A stretch of 64,000 nucleotides of DNA from Lumbricus terrestris. Lineage: Eukaryota; Annelida; Clitellata; Crassiclitellata; Lumbricidae. Positions 45,359 through 56,869 of this stretch are shown piece after piece. Position 1 is the stretch's first letter. Each line of letters starts with the position of its first letter. Where the stretch lies: positions 3,823,583 through 3,887,582 of the forward strand of contig OX457040.1 in assembly GCA_949752735.1 (NCBI GenBank). Direction: 5' to 3'. The notes under the pieces were generated by a model that did not search any database, was not told the DNA's origin, and saw nothing but the letters and a program-made list of their open reading frames with translations. A program made the position numbers and the translations under genes.

Positions 45359-45592
45359 TGGGGCGCGGTGGTGCAGTGGTGAGTTCGACGCTTTGGAGTC
45401 GGAGTTTTCAAGGTTCGAATCCATCTCAAGACGCCTCGTAGAGACCTTTCACTCGCAATTGCTTGTGCACTTCGGCGTAAAACTCCGATGCAGTGTGCGC
45501 GCTGTAGATGGGAACGCGTCTGAGTGGAGAGCTTGACGAGACGCTATAGAACTTAATAAATAAGTAAGCGAATAAATAAATAAATAAATGAT
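45359..45592 (+). mobile_element. tRNA-derived SINE with (AATA)n tail
   Basis: GGGGCGCGGTGGTGCAGTGG, TTTTCAAGGTTCGAATCCAT, GACCTTTCACTCGCAATTGC, GTAAAACTCCGATGCAGTGT, GGGAACGCGTCTGAGTGGAG and GACGCTATAGAAC, ending in AATAAATAAATAAATG. The block between GACC and TTTCACTC is shortened by a deletion. Confidence 0.88.
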
Positions 45593-46149
45593 TTAGCCCA
45601 ATCCTCCTGCGTGTGTGGAGAGAACCTTTTCTCTCATTTAAGCTTAAATCCCGCGATAGCAAGGTAGAGAGATTACATTTCTTGACCGTAGCCACATTGG
45701 TTGCAAAGGAAACCATCAACAATCAAGGTGCCTGCTGCTATAATTTTTAAAGATGGAAAACAAAAGCTTGATATTATAGAGGTAGGCTAAATTGGAGAAG
45801 TAAGACAAATGAAGTTGATCTTGTTCCATTGTTTTCACAACGCTTAATCGCATAAATAATATTTTCGAAAGTCGTGTGTTTTGGAGCTTTCTTATGTTTT
45901 ATGTTGCTTATGTTGATGTCGCAGACGTGTACTTTAGATCTATTTCATTAGTACTTTGGTATATTCCACATATTTCTTACCCTGAGATCAGTCTAGCTTT
46001 CCTAGCCTTTTTGGACTGGACTCAAATTTATTTTTAAATTGAGAGTGGTATCTTTACATAATTTGGTCATATTATGTTCTAAAATTCTTACGCGACAGTG
46101 ATAATTGTAACTAGAATAATATGTATTGTCTATCTAGACTATTTCTAAA

Positions 46150-46200
46150 TATTGTCTATTGCATTGTCTATTTCTAGATAGACAACACAATAGACAATGT
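46150..46200. repeat. ATTGTCTATT palindromic cluster
   Basis: ATTGTCTATTGCATTGTCTA, TTTCTAGATAGACAACACAA and TAGACAATGT pair with each other; the SINE begins immediately after. Confidence 0.7.
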
Positions 46201-46430
46201 GGGGCGCGGTGGTGTAGTGGTGGCGTCGTTGCCTTGAAGCCAGAAGTTCGGGGGTTCGAATCCACCTCAAGTCGCCACGTAGGGACCTTGGGCAAGTCCT
46301 TCCCTCGCAATTGCTCAGCGTTTCGGCGTGAAACTCCGATGCAGTGTCCGCTCTGCAGTCGGGAGCGCCTATGAGTCTGAGTAGTGAGCTTGACGGGGCG
46401 CTATAACAAGTGCGCATACAAACACACAAA
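46201..46430 (+). mobile_element. tRNA-derived SINE, best-preserved copy
   Basis: GGGGCGCGGTGGTGTAGTGG with A box, TCGTTGCCTTGAAGCCAGAA, GGGGGTTCGAATCCACCTCA with B box, GTAGGGACCTTGGGCAAGTC, GTGAAACTCCGATGCAGTGT, GCAGTCGGGAGCGCCTATGA, GACGGGGCGCTATAACAAGT and GCGCATACAAACACACAAAC. A short internal duplication (GAGTCTGAGTAG) interrupts the tail. Confidence 0.93.
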
Positions 46431-46434
46431 CAAT

Positions 46435-47560
46435 TTCGTAATTTCTGTGTGTTCCATTTGCTACCTTTAAACTTTCTTGTTTGGGAGACTTTCTGACGAA
46501 CAGCAACTATTGCTTCGTATTCAAAACTCTTTTATCGCGTTGTGCGTATCATGGACAATATCTGCTGATATTCTTTATCATTGTTAAGATGTTGACTATC
46601 AGAGATACTAAGAACCCTTTTAGATATCATTTCATGGTATGTATCAGTTGCCATATTTTTTCTGTATGTTTTGCATAGTATATTTTCTCCATTGCTGTCA
46701 ACGGCTTTTGATATCATAAGACGATCTTAAGCTCTGGAACAAAAATGACAATACACTTAAATTTTATCATCCAATCATTGATCTACGACAGTGTAGGTCT
46801 CAAACCTTGATTGAGGAGGAGGTGACCCTAATGACTTTTAATTGTCGTCACACAGTGTTGTTAAATTGAAACTACGACTGCCAAAGCAGTTGACTTTAAA
46901 AGTATTGTACTAAGAAGCAGATTGTTCGAAATTATAATGAACGAAGGAAGAAACTACTTCTGAAAGACAGAAAGTTAACTTAAATCACGAGGCCAAAATA
47001 AAACACCTTTAGTCAGATTTTCTCACATATATAAATAATAAAATTGCGGATTTCTCGAATAATAAGTCTTGCAAGGCGTAGATGTCATAAAATCAAACTT
47101 TGGATAAAAACAAACTTAGATCAGCAATGTTATCGAAGCTGTTTTCAGCCGTTGCAATCAACGACCAATTATTATACACAACTAGACTGATTATCATAAA
47201 AGAGCATTAAACAAAAGTATAATATAAAATATTATCGGGTTAGAGATGGACTGCCGAGCAATGTAAACAAACGTAGCGTCGTAGTGCAAAGTGGTCCATA
47301 AACCCCGTTGTCCCAGAAGCCGCATTGGGTCGCAGCTGTCTCAGGAGTTGCAGTGGGTCGCAGCTGAAAATAAAACTCGGTCGGCTTCGACGCTCAACTC
47401 TTCTGCAAGTTAATATAATATACGAAGAGTGCAAAACGATGCTTAGCCTGATAAGGTTAAGCAATGTCGAATTGACTGACAAAAGATGTCTCTTATACAA
47501 CAGACATTGATGATTATTTCACTGTTCTTAAATACACTGTAGCTTCGAAGCAATCAGTTC
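46435..47560. other. No recognisable gene; two motif copies nearby
   Basis: AAAATAAAACACCTTTAGTC at 46994 and a repeat-like GTCGCAGCTG pair at 47330-47365. Nothing else is recognised. Confidence 0.4.
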
Positions 47561-47960
47561 TGTCGACAGCAAAATGTCGTTAATTAACAATAGAGAAAAA
47601 TATGCCTTTAACTGTAAGTGACATTATACACCTTTTATATAGAAACATTTGCGCTAATAAAAAGTAACAGTTATATCTTGAGCTGCTCATGATGAAACGT
47701 AGAATTATTGTCAAAAGACTATTATTTAGAAATGTCTGATAAAGGGGCTTCAAAGCCAAAAAGAAAAATGCCCAAATCATCAACATTTGCTCGCTTTCTG
47801 ACAATGCCAGTTCCAAGCCTGGATGAAAGAGGAGGGCAATGTTAATAATCTGTGTTGCCAGCAGCAACCAACCAATCATCTCCTTCTGAACACCGCCACT
47901 TATCGTATTCTTTGACAATGCCAGTCCCGATTATGGAGAAAGAAGGGGGCGACACTAATC
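47560..47960 (-). repeat. Motif copy plus two CTCCTCCTTTATCC repeat fragments
   Basis: ATTATACACCTTTTATATAG at 47622 (plus orientation), then minus-orientation fragments TGACAATGCCAGTTCCAAGC with GAAAGAGGAGGGCAATG, and TGACAATGCCAGTCCCGATT with GAAGGGGGCGAC. Confidence 0.5.
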
Positions 47961-48408
47961 AGTCTTGATACGACAATGTATCATTCAAAATTTAACAAGT
48001 ATTCGTCATTGTCTACAGATTATAATGTCACAATTTTTTTTCGAATCATTTATTTGATGATTAATCAATAACATTGGCACTCAAATTGAAAGTACGGTTT
48101 AAAAAGAGAACCTGCTTTTAGAATAGCAGAATACAATCTCATGACTCAATACACTAAATCAGTTCAAACTAAACATATGAAAAAAGCAAATTAGAGATCT
48201 AAACTAAATCTCAACCATTTACCCAAGAAGTTCACGAACACGCATTGCAGGGTCAACAGCCAATTTCAGTATATTTCAATGAGAGAAATAATGTGTAAGA
48301 ATTAAATCTCATTTGGATGGAACGGAATGGATCAATATCTGCTGCTGGATCCAGCAGCTTCTTGGAAGCACTGACAACGTTAAATGGCATTTATTGGACG
48401 GTATGGAG

Positions 48409-49300
48409 TCGGGAGTAGAGGTTGTAGCTGAATGGTTGAGGTCAAATCGCCTCCTTCTGAATCCTGACAAGACTGATTTCCTTTGGTGTGCCACTCGTAG
48501 AAGGTGCGATCAACTTAGCAGTGAGTCCCTAAATATCTGTGGAATATCAGTGCGGCCTTCCACTGCCGTGCGTGACCTTGGAGTTTTATTCCAGACGGAC
48601 ATGTCCATGACGCGCCAAGTGGGACTGACGGTTAGCAGATGCTTTCGCCAGCTGCGGTTAATCAAAAGCTGTGTGCGATCACTGCCTTTTGAGGCTGCAA
48701 AAACAGCCGTTTTCTGCTTCGTGGTTTCTCAGGTGGACCGGTGTAACAGTTTGTTGGCTGGTGCGCCGAAGTACCTGCACGACCGACTACAGTCTGTGTT
48801 GAATGCAGCGGCGAAACTCGTGTGTAATCGGCGGAAGTATGATCATGTGACACCATTACTGCGTGACGTGTTGCATTGGCTTCCAATACCGTACCGCATT
48901 GAATTCAAACTCTCATTGCTCGTCTACAAGTCATTACATGGCTTAGCACCGGACTACCTCAAATCCTACTGCGTGCAGATGGCGTCGTCAGGTGCTGGTC
49001 TTACGCTGAGATCCAGTGTGAAAGGAGATCTGTATGTGCGAAGGACGAAGACATGCTTCGGGGAGCGTGCTTTTTCAACTGCTGGCCCCCGCTGCTGGAA
49101 CAGTCTGCCTTCCACAGTTCGTTCTGCCAACTCTGTAGGGGTTTTCAAAACACGTCTGAAGACATATTTGTTTTCTAAGGCGTACCTTTGACTGAATTTT
49201 TTATGTTTGTGTTTGTAGAGGCGCCTTTGTAACGGCATGTGCTGTGTTACGGCGCCATAGAAATTGTCGTCATTATTATTATTATTATTATTATGAATAA
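48409..49300 (+). pseudogene. L2-like LINE, C-terminal part with (ATT)n tail
   Basis: Open for about 260 codons and ends with a stop at 49191. Recognisable: EVVAEWLRSNRLLLNPDKTD, RDLGVLFQTDMSMTRQVG, VVSQVDRCNSLLAGAPK, AAAKLVCNRRKYDHVTPLLR, VLHWLPIPYRIEFKLSLLVY, KSLHGLAPDYLKSYC, ERAFSTAGPRCWNSLPSTVR and the final VFKTRLKTYLF. The catalytic RT boxes lie upstream of the truncation and are missing; the sequence from about 48313 to 48405 does not clearly belong. After the stop comes a ~90 bp 3' UTR and (ATT)n at 49271-49294. Its 3' UTR lacks the GGGAGCGCCTCTGAG signature, so it is a different subfamily from the LINE at 25-28 kb. Confidence 0.88.
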
Positions 49301-49867
49301 TTCATTTTCAATGCACTGTATAATATTATTTGCTGTAAATTGTCGTAAACGGCCTTTGATGTCACGAAGACGTTAATACTTGGATAAATTTAATAAAGAA
49401 AAATTCTCGATGAATTCTCTCAGCCTGTTCTGTGAATACCGCAGTGCTGAAGCCAGCGACCTTGACAGTCACTAATCCTTGTTTTGACACAGCGACGTTA
49501 ATTCCCTAAAGGACATTTTTTTATTACCGCTTGATGTTGCCCCAAATGTATGCGAATTAGAAAGGTGAATTAAACCCCTTTTTAAGAAGTATCATTTTGT
49601 TATAATAAATGCCGACTGCAATTCGACGCTGAATTGCCTATACACGCCTATTACGAGTTCATCATCACCATCATCCGGATTCATCACTCTCCCATGCTGC
49701 TTTCCATTCACGAATGAAAACCGAACACTTCAAGCTAAATAATGACATTGTGATCTGCGTTCTTGTGAATTGTTGCAATTGCATAATTGAACACTGTAAT
49801 CGGTCGCGGTCTGTCAACCGAATTGTTGAATAAATGAAAATTATTATTATTATTAACTACCATTATA

Positions 49868-50310
49868 ATCTTCCCGGTGGTCCTATATGGATGCGAGACA
49901 TGGACAAAGACACGGGATATGGAAAAGAAAATCAACGCGTGCGATATGTGGATTTGGAGAAAGATGCTAAGGATTTCATGGACGGAGAAGAGAACTAACG
50001 AATCGGTGCGTGGGGAGCTCGGAATAGAGAGAGAGAGAGGAGACACTACAGCAAACACCAACTTGGAGGAAATTGAGCTACTTCGGCCATGTGATGAGAT
50101 CTAACGGTTTGGAAAAGGAGATGATGATGCCATGCGGTGATGGAAGGAGGAGACGCGGAAGACCAAGGAAGAGATGGTTGGATGAGGTACAGGAAAAGTC
50201 TGGCATGAGCCTGGAGCAGCTTAGAGAGGCGACAAGAGAGAGGAGACACTGGCGAGGATACATCAAGAATGTCGCCAGAGCTCCAAGAGCTGACGGCACC
50301 AGGTGACCAG
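49868..50310 (+). pseudogene. RTE/BovB-like C-terminal fragment, frameshifted
   Basis: First frame: VVLYGCETWTKTRDMEKKIN, ACDMWIWRKMLRISWTEKRT, NESVRGELG. Then the frame shifts near 50040-50075, and it resumes SYFGHVMRSNGLEKEMMMPC, GRRRRGRPRKRWLDEVQEKS and GMSLEQLREATRERRHWRGY, ending RADGTR*. It matches residues ~183-326 of the frame at 38006. The 3' end reads GGTGACCAGATGACCATTAT, then AAATAAACTATGTAAAGAAA, identical in layout to 58318-58360. Confidence 0.88.
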
Positions 50311-50603
50311 ATGACCATTATAAATAAACTATGTAAAGAAACAAGCGCAAAATATCGTTGAAATATGCAAATTTAACCTGAGATGTTAGTGTCTTTCAAA
50401 CACCTTTATAAACAAGATTAGTTAAACTATAATTACCATAGGATGGCAAATAAAATTGTGATCGATGTCCAGGCCATACATCCATGATCTTTTCCCACCA
50501 GAACGAGTAACTGAATTATTATCCCATGGGCCTCGCTCACGTAATTTAAAGATAATACCACGAGATGATTTGTTAATTCGAATTGAACTTGCCACTACGA
50601 AGC

Positions 50604-50786
<183 letters not shown>

Positions 50787-50984
50787 TGCATGATACAGTG
50801 TCTAATAACAGCAGCAAACGAACCTTGCGCTTGTTCATAATAAAATAATATTTTCAATAATGTTCAATGATTTCGGTTTCAGCAGTACAGTGTTACTGTA
50901 CACGAAAGAGGAAAACTTTTCAGAATACTGTCTGACAACGTCATCAGCCTTTATTGTCGTTTGCTAAATTCTTTAAACGACTAT

Positions 50985-51130
50985 AATTATAACCTCTCGC
51001 TCAGAAGTGATGTTGAATGAGTCGACGAGAGCAGTTCAATTGAGCGTGATATGGCTCGCAACACTGAACAATGGAGACTACGCAAAAAGAGTTTAAAATA
51101 AAACACCTTCATTAAGCTTTTGAAACAATT
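50985..51130 (+). repeat. AACACCTTT dispersed module
   Basis: TATAATTATAACCTCTCGCT, GAGTCGACGAGAGCAG, CAATTGAGCGTGATATGG and AAAATAAAACACCTTCATTA (51098). Confidence 0.6.
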
Positions 51131-51261
51131 AAAAATAACTACACTTCTATGCACTCACAGTGTCAGAAATATTGGTGCTGAAAGGAGGAAACTGTACTTG
51201 AAATTAATTAAACATCTTCAAAACGCCATAATATGCGCATACATGTAATATAAAAAAAGTT

Positions 51262-51347
51262 CTCAACTGCTGTAATACGCCGAGCAAATTTCTGTCCAGG
51301 GTAACGGCCTCTGTTGTCATAGACCCTGGTCAAATCGGATCCATCCA
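51262..51347 (-). mobile_element. ~95 bp SINE-like unit
   Basis: CTGCTGTAATACGCCGAGCA, AATTTCTGTCCAGGGTAACG and GCCTCTGTTGTCATAGACCC then TGGTCAAATCGGATCCATCC. Confidence 0.8.
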
Positions 51348-51354
51348 ATCACAA

Positions 51355-51475
51355 TGTCTCAAACTCCGCCACTAGTTGCACTCTGCCAATGCCAGCCCCA
51401 AGCCTGGTTAAAGGAGGAGGGCGTCGCCAATGGTCTTTGTTGCCACACAGTGACGTTAAACTGCAAATACCACCA
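51355..51475 (-). repeat. CTCCTCCTTTATCC repeat, good minus copy
   Basis: AACTCCGCCACTAGTTGCAC, TCTGCCAATGCCAGCCCCAA, GCCTGGTTAAAGGAGGAGGG, CGTCGCCAATGGTCTTTGTT and GACGTTAAACTGCAAATACC. Confidence 0.75.
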
Positions 51476-51642
51476 CCACCACCGCAATGTCTCAGTCACC
51501 TGCATTAAAATATACAATTTGCTCAATCTATCTGTGCTCTGGTGTAATAAGAGGAAGAGTCCATTAAGTTGACCCTGAGGGGGTGCCATGGGATGTGAAG
51601 CGTCCTAGACTTCATTCTCTTAGCCTTGGCTTATGAGGGCAG

Positions 51643-53448
51643 CAGGGCTTTTTTTAAGGAATTTTTAGAACTGCCCAACTTCCATGGGCGAAGTTTGGTT
51701 GCCGATCTTGGGGGGCTAAAAAAATTTTTTATCGACCAAAGGACTTGATGACCTATTTTGGTCATCGAGTTGAAAATCTCATAAAAACATACCATTTTTT
51801 CGGAGAGTGATAGTTCTTTTTAAAGTCCATTTTTTTAAATGGCCATAATTGCAATTATAATTTAAAAGGTGTGCAATTGCAAATGTGTGCGAAAATTAAA
51901 TATTTCAGTTATCTCAAAAACCCGACATGCTACAAGAAAAACACAAACACCACTGCATTTAGCATTAATTCCAATCATAATTTTTAAAAAGGAGTGCAAT
52001 TGCAAATGTTTGCCAAAATTAAATATTTCAGTTTTCTCAAAAACCTGACGTGCCACAAGCAAAACAAAAACACCACTGCATTCAGCATTAATTGCAATTG
52101 TAGTAAAAAAGGTGTGCAATTGCAAATGTGTGCCAAAATTAAATATTCCAGTTTTCTCAAAAACCTGACGTGCTACAAGAAAAACAAAAACACCACTGCA
52201 TTCAGCATTAATTGCAATTGTAGTAAAAAAAGGTGTGCAATTGCAAATGTGTGTCAAAATTAAATATTTCAGTTTTCTCGAAAACCAGACGTGCTACCCA
52301 AAAAAACCAAAGCACCACTGGATTCAGCATTAATTGCAATTATAATTTTAAAAGGTGTGCAATTCCAAATGTGTGCCAAAATTAAATATTTCAGTTTTCT
52401 CACAAACCTGACGTGCTACAAGAAAAGCAAAAACAACACTGCATTCAGCATTAATTGCAATTATAGTAAAAAAGGTGTGCAATTCCAAATGTGTGCCAAA
52501 AGTAAATATTTCAGTTTTCTCAAAAACCAGACGTGCTACAAAAAAAACAATGCACCACTGCATTCAGCATTAATTGCAATTATAGTAAAAAAAAACAAAG
52601 TGTGCAATTGCAAATTTGTGCCAAAATTAAAAATTTAAGTTTTCTCAAAAACCTGACGTGCTACAAGAAAAACACCACTGCATTCAGCATTAATTGCAAT
52701 TGTAGTAAAAAAAGGTGTGCAATTGCAAATGTGTGCCAAAATTAAATTTTGCCCGATTGTCTTTAACAAATATGTCTTATGAAGCTTTAAATTTCAAAGC
52801 AACGTTCACAAACTGAACTTTCCTTTTTCCGCGTCCAAATATTCAAACTTCCGGAAGCGCACGAGTGTAAAGGTGGATCGGAGTGACAACGCGAATTTCA
52901 TTAATAACTCAACAGCAGTTAATAGCCTAATTACAGCAAAAGTACTTATAATCAGTGGAAACCAGTGTCATTAAATATCATATAGCATACTGTCAAGTGT
53001 TTAAAAACTGAAAAGAAGGCAAATTAACTGAAATTATTCCAGAATCTTGCAGTCTTCGTACACATGTCGACTGATTTTAGCGAGATAATGCTACGCCAAC
53101 TTGCGAAAGAAGCTAAGAAGGACTTATAACACGTACACCGTGTTATAGCCTCGAGTGGGCGATCAATTTTTCTTCCAATCAGTTCCTCTACTGTAAGCAG
53201 AGTCGCAAAATGAGTTAATGGTTTGGTTAGGTTGGTTTCAAAGTGTAGCTACACACTTCAATCACAAAACTTGCATTAAAACTACTAAAGGCTTCTCTAC
53301 ATTTTTTTTTAGACTGGCGTATTATTCCAAATCGGATGACAATGAAATCTAAAATGATTTTTTAGCTGCACAAAAATAATTTTACAACTGCACAAATCCA
53401 TTTAGAACTGCACATTTTGTGTAGAACTGCACGTTAAAAAAAGCCCTG
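51643..53448. mobile_element. Non-autonomous hAT element, 8 bp target duplication, satellite core
   Basis: Ends CAGGGCTTTTTTTA at 51643 and its complement TAAAAAAAGCCCTG at 53435-53448. Perfect 8 bp direct repeats GAGGGCAG flank it (51635-51642 and 53449-53456). Subterminal AACTGCACA words repeat near the right end, as expected for hAT transposase-binding sites. It inserted into a copy of the composite repeat, whose halves lie at 51600-51634 and 53457-54165. No transposase frame is present, so it is non-autonomous. Confidence 0.93.
51866..52745. repeat. 120 bp tandem array, 8 copies
   Basis: Each unit begins GGTGTGCAATTGCAAATGTG and contains AAATATTTCAGTTTTCTC, AACCTGACGTGCTACAAGAA and CACTGCATTCAGCATTAATT. 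Unit starts at 51868, 51991, 52111, 52232, 52354, 52474, 52599 and 52714. Period 115-125 bp, near-multiple of 3, which explains long open frames on both strands. Confidence 0.96.
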
Positions 53449-53456
53449 GAGGGCAG

Positions 53457-54165
53457 TTTACCAGTTCTTTATTTCGCTTCCAATAGACAATGTAGGTCAG
53501 TGCTCTTATCATAGCTGAGATGACTTGCGAATGAAGGCTGGGGCGGGCGGAGGGGTGGCGCAGAAATCTTCAGCCAAAATAATGATCATCTGCACAGCAT
53601 TGGATTGGAAACCCTGACCTTCCGAATGACAGTCAAGCCGACATCTTGCTACTATCGGACTACGGTGTAAACTGAATGAGAAATTCTTTCAAATGACGTT
53701 AACCGCCATTGATACCATAGGACATCCTTAAGCTATGATAATTGGCAGCCATTGCACATTGCACATTCCAGTCATAAATAGGCCTATAATTCAATGGCGC
53801 TTAACTAGATTAGGTTAAATCAGGTCAAAGTCAACTCCCCTGACACGAATAAGATGTGGCTGAACAATAGAGAAGCAAATCAAGAAAAAATCGCAGTTTA
53901 TAAATTTTCTGAAATGTTTTCAGATTATATTTAGCGTTTTTACTGTATTCTTGTCAACAGCCTTCGGAATAATCATACTGAAAATTCCTTAAAATATCAG
54001 ATTAATACTGATATGTATGTAAACAGTAAGAAAGTGCATTGAAGATCATTCATTATCTGTGTGAAAATGCACTTCAAAACCATTGGCTCTGTCGACGGTG
54101 AAATGTGACAATGCCAAACGGTACGTTTGAAATAAGGCACCTCTAATAAATTGGGCTGGTAAGTT
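53457..54165 (+). repeat. Composite repeat, most complete copy (interrupted by hAT)
   Basis: Together with 51600-51634. Order: GACAATGTAGGTCAGTGCTC, CATAGCTGAGATGACTTGCG, TTGGATTGGAAACCCTGACC, TTCCGAATGACAGTCAAGCC, ATCGGACTACGGTGTAAACT, ATTGATACCATAGGACATCC, TTCAATGGCGCTTAACTAGA, AATAAGATGTGGCTGAACAA, CTCTGTCGACGGTGAAATGT and finally AAATAAGGCACCTCTAATAA (54130). It shows that the separate modules elsewhere are pieces of one ~0.75 kb family. Confidence 0.75.
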
Positions 54166-54369
54166 ATAATAAGCCTTAGATGTGAAATTCATCATCGTGT
54201 TCGGTTGTGAGTCATTGTTGAAACAAGGACAGATTTAGCTTATGGTACAAAAGTGATTCCACGAATACAGAAAATTACATCTGATATGCAGATGGAAAAA
54301 CAACGAATCACTCGGGGGTGTCATCTTGAATAATCGCAAAAAGAGCTACAGAACAACTTCAGGGCAAAG

Positions 54370-54500
54370 TTTTCTAAATGTTAAAAAATGACAAAGGGAA
54401 CAGTCTCCAAGAACTGAGAACATTTTAAGCGACAATTATTATTTACATTCAAATTGCTGTCAACGTCATAATATCATTACCGGTAGCTTGAGTCTTGAAA
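54370..54500 (+). repeat. GTCTCCAA..GAGAACAT module
   Basis: ACAGTCTCCAAGAACTGAGA, ACATTTTAAGCGACAATTAT, TTCAAATTGCTGTCAACGTC and ATAATATCATTAC align with 57160-57290 and, more weakly, 60415-60500. It lies downstream of the AACACCTTT motif in each case. Confidence 0.55.
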
Positions 54501-54505
54501 TTATT

Positions 54506-54507
<2 letters not shown>

Positions 54508-54546
<39 letters not shown>
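54508..54546. repeat. (TA)n microsatellite
   Basis: About 19 TA units. Confidence 0.95.
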
Positions 54547-54551
<5 letters not shown>

Positions 54552-55009
54552 TTTGCTTTAAGATGCAACTAACATGAAGTTTATTAATGCAAATAAATTC
54601 TTCTAACTTATTAAATGATTTACTAAGAAGCTGTATTATATAATTATATCATCCTTCCACCGGACTGCGGTCTAGCTTTTCCACTCTGCGTTAAGACGAG
54701 CACCAGGGAAATTCCATGTTGACCAATGCATTCATTATTCCTGAGTTGTCTTTGGGGCGAAGGCTGAGCAGAAAACCTCCTAACAATTGGCGGGTATTTT
54801 ACCCCCCCCGGGCCTCTCAATCGACAATCAAGTCCTGTAACCAACGAACAATGGATATGCGGTTTAAAACTTTTTACGAATTTCTTCCTTCTCGACTTTA
54901 ACGACGTTAAACTTTGTTGCTATAAGATGTTGTTCAACTATTGAGTGATATCGCAGTAATAAATCCTATTTATAATGACGCTTAACATGATTTGGTTATG
55001 CAATGATGT

Positions 55010-55242
55010 TTGTTTGTCTGTATGCGCACTTGTTATAGCGGTTCTTCCAGCCCTTATCCGCTTCTCAGAGGCGCTCCCGACTACAGCGCGGACACCGGCA
55101 TCGGAGTTTCACGCCGAAGTGCTGAGCAATTGCGAGTGAAGGACTTGCTCAAGGTCCATACGCGGCGACTTGAGGTGAATTCGAACCTCGAACCTTCTGT
55201 CTTCAAGGCAACGACGCCAACACTACACCACTGCGCCCCACA
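55010..55242 (-). mobile_element. tRNA-derived SINE
   Basis: Minus-strand copy: GGGGCGCAGTGGTGTAGTGT, GGTTCGAATTCACCTCAAGT, GACCTTGAGCAAGTCCTTCA, GTGAAACTCCGATGCCGGTG, GGGAGCGCCTCTGAGAAGCG and CGCTATAACAAGTGCGCATA. The 95-codon ORF here is spurious. Confidence 0.9.
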
Positions 55243-55247
55243 ACGAC

Positions 55248-55490
55248 GTTATGACGTCATCGGCCATGACAATCACAGGATGTCGATAAGCAATTGAAAA
55301 GTGATTCAAATATTACTAGTCGTGTGGGTTATTATTTCTATATGGCGTCGACTTTGTCGTCTCTGTCGACCGTTAGATGTCGCTAAACAGTGGAAGATGT
55401 GCGTTAAGTCTAAAGTTCGATTAAACACCTTTAATAGTTGGCACATTAATGCTACAATTATACGCACCAATCAAAATTTTCTGTTTCGGT
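55248..55490 (+). repeat. AACACCTTT dispersed module
   Basis: ATGACGTCATCGGCCATGAC, CTGTCGACCGTTAGATGTCG, CTAAACAGTGGAAGATG and GATTAAACACCTTTAATAGT (55421), followed by GCTACAATTAT. Confidence 0.65.
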
Positions 55491-55528
55491 CTCCAGTAAG
55501 AATGCCATTGCGCAAGTATTATCTATGG

Positions 55529-56624
55529 CAGCGGTTCTCAACCGGGGGTCCGCGACCATCTGCCTGGGGATCCGCGAGCACGTCCTGAAAATTACATATT
55601 TCTTAGTTAAAAACATAGAAACAGGTAAATATTTGTCAATTGGTCAATATTTCTCCTTTTCAATGGCGACATGAAACTAATAATACGCTGATTAATTACA
55701 AATTCATTTGTGTTACATGTGTCAGTTTGTAACCGACGCTAGATTTCGGGACGCTTTTGAGAAAGTTTCTTAGAGAAAAAGACCACAGCCCGTAATTGAT
55801 TTGAATAAACAATTCATGAGTTTCATCTTTGGCTTAGGTCTACCTGGCTGGCATTTTTGAATTAACTGAATTCCTCTACGCAAGTGATGCAGACAAATCT
55901 AATCACCTTTAATTAGTGATAAAGTGTCTGCTTGCACAAAAGAGATGATCTCTGGTGCAAAACGGATAGTGGTTGATAACTTTGACACATTTTGATCAAT
56001 TGCATGAATTCACATAAAAATAAAGAAATGCTCAGATCAATCAACCAAAATTTGTTAATTTAATTTCCGGTCAATCATAGCTGGATCAGCTCAACTTCTA
56101 ATTTGGTAATTTGAACGTTCACAGTTTTTCGTGAGCTTCCAGTCAGTTTCTTGCAAACTTTGATTCGTGGAATTTACTAGCCTCAGAATTGAACCAAAAT
56201 AATCATTTAACTGACTAGGGACATTGGGCAAAAGTACATTGAAGATGTATAATTTATGTACGTTGCATCCATGCAAGAGTTAGCTTGATGCATGAGTGTT
56301 TCGAGCAGATAAACTGTGCTGGGATATGCATGAACAAAGCTTACATTAAAATAAACTACAGTTTTTTCTAATAAATTTCAAATAATCTTATCAGTAATAA
56401 TTATAAATTTGTAGGCCTACTACAGGATTGCAGAGGCATATCTATGCTATATCATAGCATAGTGTATGCCTACTATTATATATATATTTCGGAATGAATA
56501 TAGGATTATAGAGTCGCACAGTCACGATATTTTGCCAAAGGTGCCAAATATCGGTGGGGTTCCGTGGCCGGGACCAAAAAATTTAAAAAGGGGTCCGTCA
56601 GTGTGAAAAGGTTGAGAACCGCTG
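55529..56624. mobile_element. hAT element relic with perfect 8 bp target duplication
   Basis: Perfect 15 bp inverted ends CAGCGGTTCTCAACC (55529) and GGTTGAGAACCGCTG (56610-56624). Target duplication ATCTATGG at 55521-55528 and 56625-56632. Just inside the left end is GGGGGTCCGCGACCATCTGC, and inside the right end GGGGTTCCGTGGCC, typical of this hAT group. A 61-codon minus-strand ORF (56091-56276) might be a transposase scrap but I cannot identify it. 1096 bp is too short for an autonomous hAT. Confidence 0.93.
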
Positions 56625-56869
56625 ATCTATGGCACCTATGCCCTTTCTGTCGTGATTTCTGAGGCATTCTACGAATGAGAAGTGATGCTGTACAAACAGC
56701 TATTGCACGAAGAACGAAAATTGTATCTGTAAGCCCTGTAAGGATAAAAGAAGATAACGAATTATGATCATAATGTGTACATTATTAAGAAAATAACGAA
56801 TAATTAGTATAATAGGTGTAAAACAAGAAAACGAAATATAATTTTTCAATCTTCACTTCAAACAGCACA

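Noticed and set aside
46201..46275. Functional tRNA gene
   Set aside because: A and B boxes belong to the SINE head; the acceptor arm does not pair and the SINE body follows directly.
51862..52745. Long repeated ORFs on both strands suggesting a repeat protein
   Set aside because: Monomer length near a multiple of three keeps frames open; the array lies inside a non-autonomous hAT and both strands are equally open.
51866..52745. CRISPR-like regular repeats
   Set aside because: Whole 120 bp units are repeated with no unique spacers, in an animal-type genome, and no cas genes exist.
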